Of a stretch of DNA of 9,468 bases, positions 1 to 5,963 are shown piece by piece (within the stretch, counting starts at the first letter, position 1; each line of letters opens with the position of its first letter). Position numbers and translations under genes: made by a program. This DNA is from Saccharicrinis sp. UBA6048 (lineage in GTDB: Bacteria > Bacteroidota > Bacteroidia > Bacteroidales > Marinilabiliaceae). The stretch is taken from assembly GCA_002429115.1 (NCBI GenBank), contig DIYS01000046.1, positions 1 to 9,468 on the forward strand, given 5' to 3'. Below the pieces are notes generated by a model, which was given only the letters and a program-made list of their open reading frames with translations, had not been told where the DNA came from and did no database searches.

Positions 1-28
1 ACAATAATAACGGTAAAGAGTAGGTGTG

Positions 29-58
29 AGGAGGGGGTGCCATAAGGGTGCCCCTTCT
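29..58. terminator. Weak hairpin after cobU, possible bidirectional terminator
   Basis: Just beyond the cobU stop, AGGAGGGG (29-36) can pair with CCCCTTCT (51-58), with one G·U on the plus strand that becomes an A·C mismatch on the minus strand. The loop contains a second GGTGCC-like copy. In the cobU direction no T-run follows. In the plus direction a T-rich stretch (GATTTTGTTATTTTA) follows, so it would work better for a gene arriving from the left. The role is inferred and weakly supported. Confidence 0.3.
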
Positions 59-65
59 GATTTTG

Positions 66-575
66 TTATTTTACTTTCATTGGAATACCAGAAACCATTA
101 AATAAACTTCATTGGCCACATTAGCTATGTATTGATTCATCCAGCCTTGTAAGTCAGTAAATTTTCGTTGGATTGGGTTTTCGGGCATACTTCCGAGGCC
201 TATTTCATTGGTGACCAATAAAAAAGTAGCATCTTGCTTTATTAATAGTTCAAACTGCTGTTTAGCTTCTTTCAGCGATTTATCGATATTACTATCGTTA
301 TCGAAAAAGAAGTTGGTTAGCCAAAGGGTCACACAGTCGATTAAAACAACCCGATTGTTAAAATCATGTTGTGCTATATGTTTTTCTTCTTCAATGTTTG
401 CCCATTCCGCACCGCGATCAGCCTGATGGCGTTTAATGCGCTGATGATGTTCATCGTCCCAAATGCGTGAAGTAGCCAGATAGATTGGATTTGTTGAGAG
501 CTCAAGCGCTAAGTTTTGAGCATAAGAACTCTTTCCTGAACGTTGACCACCGGTAATTAAAATAACTTTTGCCAT
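66..575 (-). CDS. cobU: CobU: adenosylcobinamide kinase / adenosylcobinamide-phosphate guanylyltransferase
   Basis: This 169-residue cytoplasmic enzyme phosphorylates adenosylcobinamide and then transfers GMP from GTP to give adenosylcobinamide-GDP, the substrate of CobS. The sequence shows a near N-terminal P-loop GGQRSGKS (residues 9-16) and the YLATS strand (32-36). RIKRH ends in His50, which aligns with the guanylylated histidine of Salmonella CobU. DCVTLWLTN (80-88) and the family's long C-terminal signature starting TNEIGLGSMPENPIQRKF (122-139) follow. The length is normal for the family. The start is preceded by an A/T-rich leader and lies 15 nt after the cobC stop, which supports co-transcription. 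It is the last gene of the riboswitch-controlled cob operon visible here. Confidence 0.97.
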   Translation of the reverse strand: MAKVILITGGQRSGKSSYAQNLALELSTNPIYLATSRIWDDEHHQRIKRHQADRGAEWANIEEEKHIAQHDFNNRVVLIDCVTLWLTNFFFDNDSNIDKSLKEAKQQFELLIKQDATFLLVTNEIGLGSMPENPIQRKFTDLQGWMNQYIANVANEVYLMVSGIPMKVK

Positions 576-590
576 TGAGATTAAGACTAC

Positions 591-1154
591 TTATTTAATA
601 AATTCAACTTGTTGATATTGATCGGAAATGATATTTATTTTTGCTACAGCACCGTATTGTAGTTGCAGATTAAATATTCTCTCGGATGGGATTTGCAAGT
701 ACTTCATCAATAATGCTCTTATTACGCCAGAGTGGGTTACCAAAGCAACCTTATCTACTTTGCTTGGCAGGTGATCTATGAAATCATTAACTCTATTTAC
801 GAGCTGCCTGAAAGTTTCGCCATTGGGCGGTGATTGATCCATAAAATTGTTCGCCCAACTTTCCATCGTGGCTTTATCGATGTCCATCCATTTTTTATTT
901 TCCCAATCACCAAAGTTGAGTTCCATTAAGCGGTCATCCTCATGGATGGTATTTTCAGAAAATAATTTATGAGCCAAGCGTTGACATCTAATAAGTGGAC
1001 TTGTATACACCTGATCAAAGGTTATTTCATTAATACAATCTTTAATTGCTTTCGCTTCATCAATAAATGAATCAGAAACATCTAAATCGAGTTGTCCGTA
1101 GCATACGCCTTTGTCAACGGCTGGTGTTGTGTGTCTGATTAACCAGATTTCCAT
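591..1154 (-). CDS. cobC: CobC: alpha-ribazole phosphatase (histidine phosphatase family)
   Basis: This 187-residue member of the histidine phosphatase (phosphoglycerate mutase-like) superfamily shows the catalytic RHT motif with His8, Arg56 in TSPLIRCQR, acidic Glu78 in LMELNFGDWE, and the second histidine His141 in LVTHSGVIRALL. The superfamily has many substrates. Assignment to alpha-ribazole-5'-phosphate (or cobalamin phosphate) dephosphorylation rests on its place between cobS and cobU and on N-terminal similarity to CobC (RHT.P....CYGQ.D). It lies 9 nt downstream of the cobS stop. No signal peptide is seen, so it should be cytoplasmic. The family is certain; the substrate is a context-based inference, but a strong one. 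Confidence 0.93.
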   Translation of the reverse strand: MEIWLIRHTTPAVDKGVCYGQLDLDVSDSFIDEAKAIKDCINEITFDQVYTSPLIRCQRLAHKLFSENTIHEDDRLMELNFGDWENKKWMDIDKATMESWANNFMDQSPPNGETFRQLVNRVNDFIDHLPSKVDKVALVTHSGVIRALLMKYLQIPSERIFNLQLQYGAVAKINIISDQYQQVEFIK

Positions 1155-1163
1155 AGTATTAAC

Positions 1164-1928
1164 TTAAGCAACGATTGATAAGAATGCAAGAAGGCTAATG
1201 TAAAAAACAACTTCGGTAACTTGCTGTATCGTACCCAGGCAGTCACCCGCATAACCGCCAATCCATCTTTCAAAATAGCTTTCTAACCATACTTTTGCAA
1301 TGAAAACTGGGACGATAAGAATAAAAATCCTGAAATCACTAAACAGTAGCAGAGTTGAAAAACCAAATAGAAGTGCAATAAGCAGATCTTTTAGCTTTAA
1401 AGTTTTTGTAATCGGCTTCGATTTGCTGCTTTCATCTTCACGAACATAGCTGAGACTGTGCATGGTCCATACAGCCATAGAGCGACTGATAACATGTCCG
1501 GCTACTATTACTTTAATGATTAGTGCTGATGAAAATGAGTTAAGCGCAGAAAACTTTAATAATAAAATCAGTATCATCCCAATAGCACCATATGCTCCGA
1601 TACGTGAATCCTTCATAATGGTCAGGATTTTTTCCTTGGTCCAACCTCCACCAAATGCATCGCACACATCTGCCAGGCCATCTTCATGAAAAGCACCAGT
1701 CAGCAGAACAGAGCATATCATTGATAAAATAACTGCAATAGAGTGGGGAAGAGCGAATGATGCAAGGTAATAGCAGAGGGCACTAATTCCTCCAACGAGC
1801 AGCCCAACTATTGGTAAGTAGCGATTACACTTGTTTAGGTTCTCTTGCGAAAAGGCAATTTTAAAAGGGATGGGAATCCTGGTGAAAAAGCCCAATGCTG
1901 TGAAAAATAGGTTGAGTTGATTTTTCAT
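1164..1928 (-). CDS. cobS: CobS: adenosylcobinamide-GDP ribazoletransferase (cobalamin synthase)
   Basis: This 254-residue polytopic inner-membrane enzyme condenses adenosylcobinamide-GDP with alpha-ribazole (phosphate) to give adenosylcobalamin (phosphate). Family signatures are in the right order: FFTRIPIP (14-21), the loop GAFHEDGLADVCDAFGGG (78-95) with its His/Asp metal-binding cluster, IMKDSRIGAYG (104-114), and GGYAGDCLGTIQQ near the C-terminus (224-236). Several hydrophobic segments, roughly 37-60, 63-80, 115-127, 135-150, 181-197 and 199-215, fit the known multi-pass topology. The length is typical. The start lies only 16 nt from the edge of the heptad repeat array at 1945, so the guest cassette immediately upstream now forms its leader region. 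Confidence 0.97.
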   Translation of the reverse strand: MKNQLNLFFTALGFFTRIPIPFKIAFSQENLNKCNRYLPIVGLLVGGISALCYYLASFALPHSIAVILSMICSVLLTGAFHEDGLADVCDAFGGGWTKEKILTIMKDSRIGAYGAIGMILILLLKFSALNSFSSALIIKVIVAGHVISRSMAVWTMHSLSYVREDESSKSKPITKTLKLKDLLIALLFGFSTLLLFSDFRIFILIVPVFIAKVWLESYFERWIGGYAGDCLGTIQQVTEVVFYISLLAFLSIVA

Positions 1929-1944
1929 GGTAGTTTTATTTTTA

Positions 1945-2044
1945 GGACGGAAGACGGAGGACGGAAGACGGAGGACGGAAGACGGAGGACGGGTGACCGA
2001 AGACGGGTGGCCGATGACCGGAGACGGAAGACCGAAGACCGAAG
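1945..2044. repeat. Left heptad array: seven 14-bp units, arm of the four-helix-bundle cassette
   Basis: There are seven consecutive 14-bp units (1945-2042), each made of two 7-bp subunits. The first three are identical (GGACGGAAGACGGA at 1945, 1959 and 1973); the next four diverge (for example GGACGGGTGACCGA at 1987 and AGACCGAAGACCGA at 2029) without losing the 7-bp phase. In the frame used here the heptad consensus is about C-G/C-G-A/G-N-G-A. The array lies between the cobS start and the stop of the four-helix-bundle gene. The same heptad family appears in reverse complement on the other side of that gene (2458-2492), so the two arrays form degenerate inverted repeats. Confidence 0.93.
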
Positions 2045-2054
2045 TTGTTTTGTG

Positions 2055-2417
2055 TTATTTGATTTTATTTCTAAAAGCTATTAACATGTTCATTAATGAA
2101 TAAGCTTCATTGTAGAGATTGTCAAAGTTTTCATGTTCGATATAACTACGAAGTATAGTTTTGTGGAGGCAAGTCACTACTTCTGCTAATGAACGGATAG
2201 AATAGCCGATAAATTTTTTCTGCTCTGGATTGGACTGCCCAATAGAGCCTTCCGAAATATTAAGAGCAATAGAATCTGCAGCTCTTCGTATTTGAGAAGA
2301 CAAGTTATAGTCTTCTTCTTTTGGAAATGTTTTGGCAAGGTTATTAATGGTTTCACCAAAGGTCATAGCTTTTTGCCAAACAATTAGTTTCTCAAATTTG
2401 AATTTAGTTTCTTCCAT
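2055..2417 (-). CDS. Four-helix-bundle protein (S23 / rRNA intervening-sequence protein family)
   Basis: This 120-residue protein belongs to the family annotated as four helix bundle protein (TIGR02436, also called 23S rRNA intervening-sequence protein). Recognisable landmarks are FEKLIVWQKA (8-17), FPKEEDYNLSSQIRRAADSI (31-50), NISEGS (53-58) and the SIRSLAEVVTCL helix (73-84). The basic Arg44-Arg45 patch lies in a conserved helix. The family is structurally related to the Avd accessory protein of diversity-generating retroelements and is thought to bind nucleic acid, but its cellular role is not established. It has no known part in B12 synthesis. Flanking inverted heptad arrays and its own -7-like element suggest a guest gene in the cob operon. 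It runs co-directionally with the operon. Confidence 0.93.
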   Translation of the reverse strand: MEETKFKFEKLIVWQKAMTFGETINNLAKTFPKEEDYNLSSQIRRAADSIALNISEGSIGQSNPEQKKFIGYSIRSLAEVVTCLHKTILRSYIEHENFDNLYNEAYSLMNMLIAFRNKIK

Positions 2418-2434
2418 TAACTACTAGTTTTTAT

Positions 2435-2442
2435 CAAATATA
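2435..2442 (-). promoter_or_regulatory. Candidate Bacteroidota -7 element for the four-helix-bundle gene
   Basis: The minus strand reads TATATTTG, an exact match to the Bacteroidota -7 consensus TAnnTTTG, 17 nt before the ATG at 2417. No TTTG-like -33 box is seen about 20 nt further upstream. If functional, the guest gene can be transcribed independently of the riboswitch, and read-through could reach cobS, cobC and cobU. Confidence 0.4.
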
Positions 2443-2457
2443 GTTCATAAGTTTTTT

Positions 2458-2492
2458 CTGTCCTCAGTCTTCTGTCACCCGTCCTTTGTCAT
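2458..2492. repeat. Right heptad array, inverted relative to the left one
   Basis: Plus-strand heptads are TCCTCAG, TCTTCTG, TCACCCG, TCCTTTG and a partial TCAT that runs to the cobT stop codon. Reverse-complemented they read CAAAGGA, CGGGTGA, CAGAAGA and CTGAGGA. These belong to the same family and phase as the left array (shared CGGGTGA; others differ at one to three positions). The array is shorter and more degenerate than the left one and abuts the TAG stop of cobT at 2493-2495. Confidence 0.8.
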
Positions 2493-3527
2493 CTACACAT
2501 TACTCACCCCGGCATCTTCAAAGCTGCTCATTTCGTTCATGAAATTAACGGCTGATTGCAGAATTGGCAGTGCGACTGCTGATCCTGTTCCTTCTCCCAG
2601 TCGCATACCTAAATGAAGAATAGGTTCAGCTTTAAGGTGCTCCAACATTAGTTTATGTCCTTGTTCGTTTGATTCGTGTGCAAACAAACAATAATCTGTC
2701 ACATTGGGATTTATAGCATGTGCAGCAATCAATGCTGAGGTAGCGATAAAACCATCCGACAGAATCAGCATTTTTAATTCAGCAGCTTTTAGAATTGCTC
2801 CACAAATGGTCGCAATTTCATAGCCACCAAATGTAGCCAGTATGCTCAATGGATCGTTAATATCAGCATGTAGTTTCAGCGCTTTTTCAATAACGGATGC
2901 CTTATGCTTGATACCTTCTGAATCGAGACCTGTACCTGCGCCACTTGCCTTCTGAGCTGAATAGCCAGCATATTTACAAAGTAAAGCAGTTGCAGAGGTT
3001 GTATTGCCAATTCCCATCTCACCAAAACCAACAATGTTTGAGCCTTCAGCGTGTAGTTTCTCAATAACCTTAGCACCGTTCTGCATCGCTTGTTTGCATT
3101 CCTCAATCGACATAGCCGGCTCTACTGCAAAGTTGCGTGTGCCTTTACGAACCTTTAAGTCCAGTAAGTGCGGTGACGGCTCAAAGTCAAAATTAACCCC
3201 CGTATCAGCTACCAATAACTTGATGTTGTGCTGGCGACAGAATACATTAATAGCAGCACCTCCACCTAAAAAGTTCATCACCATCTGGAACGTTACTTCT
3301 TGTGGAAACGGACTCACTTTCTCTTGTGTTATGCCATGATCACCAGCGCAAACCAAAATTGCCGGCTTATTTAATTGAGGTGTTAGTGTTTCCTGAATCT
3401 GGCAGATTTTAAAAGCAATTTTCTCTAAGGTACCTAATGAACCAAGAGGTTTGGTTTTTAAATCAATCTTCTTTTGGATTTCTTCGTTTAAAACTGTTTT
3501 GACAGCTGTAATTTGTAGCTCCTGCAT
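2493..3527 (-). CDS. cobT: CobT: nicotinate-nucleotide--dimethylbenzimidazole phosphoribosyltransferase
   Basis: This 344-residue cytoplasmic enzyme transfers the phosphoribosyl group of nicotinate mononucleotide to 5,6-dimethylbenzimidazole (or another lower-ligand base), giving alpha-ribazole 5'-phosphate for CobS. Family landmarks are KPLGSLGTLE (27-36), AGDHGI (61-66), FLGGGAAINVF (86-96), GEMGIGNTTSATAL (169-182) and RLGEGTGSA (309-317). The last carries Glu312, equivalent to the catalytic glutamate of Salmonella CobT. The length is normal and the C-terminus looks family-typical, so the adjacent repeat array has not truncated it. It is the first gene after the cobalamin riboswitch. The ATG at 3527 follows an A-rich leader (AATTAAAAACA) and no Shine-Dalgarno. 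Confidence 0.97.
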   Translation of the reverse strand: MQELQITAVKTVLNEEIQKKIDLKTKPLGSLGTLEKIAFKICQIQETLTPQLNKPAILVCAGDHGITQEKVSPFPQEVTFQMVMNFLGGGAAINVFCRQHNIKLLVADTGVNFDFEPSPHLLDLKVRKGTRNFAVEPAMSIEECKQAMQNGAKVIEKLHAEGSNIVGFGEMGIGNTTSATALLCKYAGYSAQKASGAGTGLDSEGIKHKASVIEKALKLHADINDPLSILATFGGYEIATICGAILKAAELKMLILSDGFIATSALIAAHAINPNVTDYCLFAHESNEQGHKLMLEHLKAEPILHLGMRLGEGTGSAVALPILQSAVNFMNEMSSFEDAGVSNV

Positions 3528-3621
3528 TGTTTTTAATTAATATGTTTAACAAAGCTTCAGGAGGATCGATGAAAGGCATCAGCATGCAGCCAATAAACTT
3601 CACTTTACCCCGAAGTATAAT

Positions 3622-3780
3622 GCCAAGGCAGGTCTTCTGGCTCGCCATAACTCAACACCCTTCCCATCATTGTATTGATAGTGGTTTATGCTGAATTGTT
3701 TTATGATGGCTTACAGCTACGGGGATAGCTCCGGATTTACACCGGATTCCCATTTTAAGCAAATGCACCTTAACGCTGCA
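3622..3780 (-). promoter_or_regulatory. Cobalamin (AdoCbl) riboswitch controlling the cob operon
   Basis: On the minus strand the conserved elements occur in order: AAGGTGCATTT (complement of 3761-3772), AATCCGGTGTAAATCCGG (within 3728-3751), CCCCGTAGCTGTAAGCCATC (complement of 3705-3724), GATGGGAAGGG, and the B12 box GCCAGAAGACCTGCC (complement of 3627-3641). This matches the class I cobalamin riboswitch core. It ends about 95 nt before the cobT ATG. The leader between them contains a small ACTTC/GAAGT hairpin and a GGCAT...ATGCC pairing but no U-run, so translational rather than transcriptional control is the better inference. B12 binding would be expected to repress cobT and possibly the downstream genes. 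Confidence 0.97.
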
Positions 3781-3786
3781 AAAATA
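3779..3786 (-). promoter_or_regulatory. Candidate -7 promoter element for the cob operon
   Basis: The minus strand reads TATTTTTG, matching the Bacteroidota TAnnTTTG -7 consensus, immediately upstream of the first conserved riboswitch block. This is where the promoter of a riboswitch-led transcript should be. A weak CTTTTTC lies near the -33 position. No terminator separates this point from the egtD stop at 3833, so read-through from egtD is also possible. Confidence 0.42.
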
Positions 3787-3832
3787 GGAATAATGTGTTA
3801 AGAAAAAGGATTTGGATTATTTGTTGTTGAAA

Positions 3833-4879
3833 TTATTTTACCATCTGTACCAGAGAGAACCATTTTTGAGAATCGTTATATACATTCCTTACTGATAGTT
3901 GACTGTTGTGCGCCAATTGCTCTATCGTCTCGAACGAGTATTTATGCGAATTCTCCGTGTGTATGGTTTCCCCTTTTTTAATCATTATCCGACCAGTGAA
4001 GTAGGATGATTTGATAAACTGATCTGACCTGGCTTCCAAATGCATTTCAATTCTATTTTTTTCTTCATTATAAAAAGCCCTGTGGTCATAATCGGGAATA
4101 AAGAAATTAGTGCCAAGAATATTATTACAAGCCCTCAGTATATTTTTATTAAAGGCTTCTGTTATGCGCTGGCTGTCATTGTAGGCCCGCTGCAGAGTGG
4201 TCAAATCCTTAATCATATCCATGCCAACCAGCAGCTGATCGCCAGGATTCATTAATTGACTAATATTAGAGAGAAGATTCTGTGTTTCTTCGGGTTCAAA
4301 GTTGCCGATTGTACTTCCAAAAAAGCAAATGATTCTTGGCTGGCCATTGGGCAGGTTTTTAAGTTTCGTAAAGTCAGCAGCTTCGCCTTCGATATTTAAT
4401 TCCGGGTATCTTTTTGAGAGAATTTTCTTCGATCGTTCAATGGTTACCGAACTGAAGTCGATGGGGCGATAGGTGATGCTTTCTCGCTGATTTTTAGGAA
4501 TAGCATCAAGAGCGAGTGATATTTTCGTACTGTCACCACTGCCCAATTCAACAATATCGACATGGTTGAGGTGAGCAAAAAGTTGGTGGCCATATTCACG
4601 GATAATAGTCTTTTCTGTTCGCGTTGGATAATATTCAGGCAGACGCGTGATCCATTCAAACAGCTTCGAACCATTTTTGTCGTAGAAAAATTTACTGGAT
4701 ATGTACATTTGCTCTGCTGTCAGGCCTTCAATCAGCTCATGACGTAGTAAATCCATTGTCCTGGCAGTTTTACTGACTTTGTTGATAAAACGGGTGTTCA
4801 GGGGAAGGTGGCTTACACGTTGCTGATTAAGTAATGTTGTTGGCATAGTACAATAAATATCCGTTGTAAATATTAGCAA
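3833..4879 (-). CDS. egtD: EgtD-like L-histidine N-alpha-methyltransferase
   Basis: This SAM-dependent methyltransferase is of the EgtD family, which trimethylates histidine to hercynine, the first step of ergothioneine synthesis. Family landmarks are FFYDKNGSKLFEWIT (64-78), LPEYYPTRTE (80-89), SAM-binding motif I VELGSGDSTK (110-119), the FFGSTIGNFEP block (186-196) whose Asn193 aligns with a histidine-binding Asn of EgtD, LVGMDMIKD (217-225), and EEKNRIEMHLEARS (272-285). The first ATG gives 348 residues. Family similarity begins near residue 40, so ATG codons at 4846 (Met12) or 4756 (Met42) are alternative starts; Met12 is my preference. No EgtB-type sulfoxide synthase is adjacent: the upstream gap holds only repeats. 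Substrate specificity is inferred, and the gene is an orphan in this window. Confidence 0.88.
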   Translation of the reverse strand: MLIFTTDIYCTMPTTLLNQQRVSHLPLNTRFINKVSKTARTMDLLRHELIEGLTAEQMYISSKFFYDKNGSKLFEWITRLPEYYPTRTEKTIIREYGHQLFAHLNHVDIVELGSGDSTKISLALDAIPKNQRESITYRPIDFSSVTIERSKKILSKRYPELNIEGEAADFTKLKNLPNGQPRIICFFGSTIGNFEPEETQNLLSNISQLMNPGDQLLVGMDMIKDLTTLQRAYNDSQRITEAFNKNILRACNNILGTNFFIPDYDHRAFYNEEKNRIEMHLEARSDQFIKSSYFTGRIMIKKGETIHTENSHKYSFETIEQLAHNSQLSVRNVYNDSQKWFSLVQMVK

Positions 4880-4941
4880 GCAAATACGGATATTTTGCGT
4901 CCAATGTCAATAGTGTTATTAATGCCAATCGATAAAAAAAA

Positions 4942-4965
4942 CACGGAGACGCAAAGACACAAAGG
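4942..4965. repeat. Three 8-bp degenerate units (CACGGAGA family)
   Basis: CACGGAGA (4942-4949), CGCAAAGA (4950-4957) and CACAAAGG (4958-4965) are consecutive degenerate octamers in the gap upstream of egtD. I recall similar cacagagacacaaagg-style strings from intergenic DNA of Bacteroidota, often near small accessory genes. Three units is short, so the match could be a remnant. Its open-frame translation (NTETQRHKG) is a by-product of the repeat. Confidence 0.55.
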
Positions 4966-5026
4966 GATTTACAAATTAATTTTAATTATATTTCTACTAC
5001 CTAAAATCCGCCAGACTTTTTTGTTT

Positions 5027-5131
5027 CCCGCTGATCGCGCTGATTGTCGCAGAATTATTATTTTACCCAAATGCCTGCCAGTGAAAAATAGGGGTGAAAC
5101 ACATTCGGCGAAATTCTGCGTTATCTGCAGG
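5027..5131. repeat. MITE-like unit with inverted arms
   Basis: The left arm (5027-5056, ending CGCAGAATT) and the right arm (5112-5131, beginning AATTCTGCG) are imperfect inverted repeats: 9 bp perfect at the inner ends, then partial ATC(A/T)GC matches outward with a one-base gap. They enclose about 55 bp. The arm is a CGCAGAT/CGCTGAT-rich motif. The same motif occurs at 6737-6765. The small size, inverted arms and absence of coding capacity suggest a MITE-like or folded intergenic repeat; no target duplication was identified. Confidence 0.55.
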
Positions 5132-5155
5132 CCGTGAAATTCCGCTTGCGGAATT
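5101..5155 (-). repeat. Long intergenic repeat, copy 1 (inverted relative to copy 2)
   Basis: The reverse complement of this segment aligns with 6713-6766 over about 55 bp with two small gaps. The first 19 positions differ at one base (AATTCCGCAAGCGG versus AAATCCGCAAGCGG at their starts), and the rest shares GCAGATA, GCAGA and CGC-GA blocks. Its outer end is a near-perfect palindrome, AATTCCGCTTGCGGAATT (5138-5155). It ends 16 nt from the stop of the 254-residue membrane-protein gene, and could also act as that gene's 3' hairpin. Confidence 0.7.
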
Positions 5156-5171
5156 AAAGGAGTATCCGGAA

Positions 5172-5936
5172 TTAGAATTGATTTATATCTAAGATGTGTT
5201 CCTTTTTAGGGTGGTTATAATCGACCACAGAAATATGTAAGTGCAGGTAAGGTAGCTTTTTACTTAATTGCTGATGAATAAAGTACGATGGCATCGCATC
5301 CGTAGAAAAATCATTCAGGTAATGATAGACAGCTCTTAAAAATACTGTATCATTTTTTGCATTTAAGCTGTAATACTTAATTAATGATCCCTTGTTAAAA
5401 TGAATTTTATCTACGACTTCATTGATAGACTGAAGGGTAGAGGAAGAAATATCAGTATTTTGCCTTATGTGATTGCCTTCGCTGGTTTGTATTTCTGTTA
5501 AATAAGGTGCATCATAATCACCAATGTTTTCAATTAATTCGTTGTATTGAATTTTAAAGCCTTTATCCGGGTGATAAGAGGTTTTAATTGAATTATTCCG
5601 AATGGCTTTTTGGATCATATGCTTTTGTGGACGAGGATTAAAAACCCGTAGCTCCAATGAATCGCCCAACTCAATATCCTGAGCCATCACAAAATCAATT
5701 TTATCGAAGTAAAACTGATGCTTATGCTCGTAATAGTATTTTAGGGTGTAAATCTCATATCTGCCTCCGTTAAAAGTACTTTCGCCATATACTTTTCCAT
5801 GCTCAATACTCTTAAAAATAAGAACGTAATAATAAAGATAAATGACGAGCACATTAATAATGAGCATGGATGATATAAGTATGGCTCGTCTTAGATTCTT
5901 CTTTTTATCAAATTTAGCGGAGGTGTGAGTGGTCAT
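5172..5936 (-). CDS. Single-pass membrane protein of unknown function, tentatively DUF3592-like
   Basis: I do not recognise this 254-residue protein with confidence. A basic N-terminus (FDKKKNLRRA, 9-18) precedes one strong hydrophobic segment (about 19-41), which suggests an N-in membrane anchor with the rest on the far side of the membrane. Residues about 48-103 (GKVYG..., YTLKYYYEHKHQFYF, IELGDSLELRVFNPRP) resemble the beta-rich G-x-V...Y-x-Y...GD-x-x-V...NP pattern of DUF3592-type domains; this is a tentative reading. The C-terminal half (about 165-245) has no motif I can name, and there are no catalytic signatures. It starts 27 nt after the YkgJ-type gene stops, so the two are probably co-transcribed. 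Confidence 0.8.
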   Translation of the reverse strand: MTTHTSAKFDKKKNLRRAILISSMLIINVLVIYLYYYVLIFKSIEHGKVYGESTFNGGRYEIYTLKYYYEHKHQFYFDKIDFVMAQDIELGDSLELRVFNPRPQKHMIQKAIRNNSIKTSYHPDKGFKIQYNELIENIGDYDAPYLTEIQTSEGNHIRQNTDISSSTLQSINEVVDKIHFNKGSLIKYYSLNAKNDTVFLRAVYHYLNDFSTDAMPSYFIHQQLSKKLPYLHLHISVVDYNHPKKEHILDINQF

Positions 5937-5963
5937 TGTTCAATGGGTTAGGAGTATGTAAGG

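Larger units (their letters stand above)
1945..2492 (-). mobile_element. Putative four-helix-bundle cassette flanked by inverted heptad repeats
   Basis: This 548-bp unit consists of a 100-bp heptad array, a single 120-codon gene, a candidate -7 promoter element and a shorter heptad array in opposite orientation. It fills the gap between the cobT stop codon (2493-2495) and the cobS start (1928), while the remaining cob junctions are only 9-15 nt. That fit is what suggests insertion into a pre-existing operon. No transposase or reverse transcriptase is present, so any mobility would have to be supplied in trans. Calling it mobile is an inference from architecture; target-site duplication could not be identified because the arms are repetitive. 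Confidence 0.5.

Noticed and set aside
208..426. Plus-strand open frame of 72 codons inside cobU
   Set aside because: It is fully antisense to a strongly supported cobU and has no family resemblance.
1945..2044. Possible CRISPR array
   Set aside because: The units are contiguous 7/14-mers with no spacers and no cas genes nearby.
2055..2417. Diversity-generating retroelement accessory gene (avd)
   Set aside because: The protein has a related fold, but there is no reverse transcriptase, template repeat or variable repeat in the window; the heptads are not TR/VR-like.
2055..2417. A dedicated B12-pathway role for the four-helix-bundle gene because of its operon position
   Set aside because: The family is widespread without cob genes, and the flanking inverted repeats make insertion the simpler explanation.
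3463..3648. Minus-strand open frame of 61 codons across the cobT leader
   Set aside because: Its first codons are the B12 box of the riboswitch and its end overlaps cobT in another frame; the RNA structure explains the sequence better than a peptide.
4895..5137. Plus-strand open frame of 80 codons
   Set aside because: It is a translation of the octamer repeat and the MITE-like unit (NTETQRHKG and a Cys/Arg-rich tail), not a gene.
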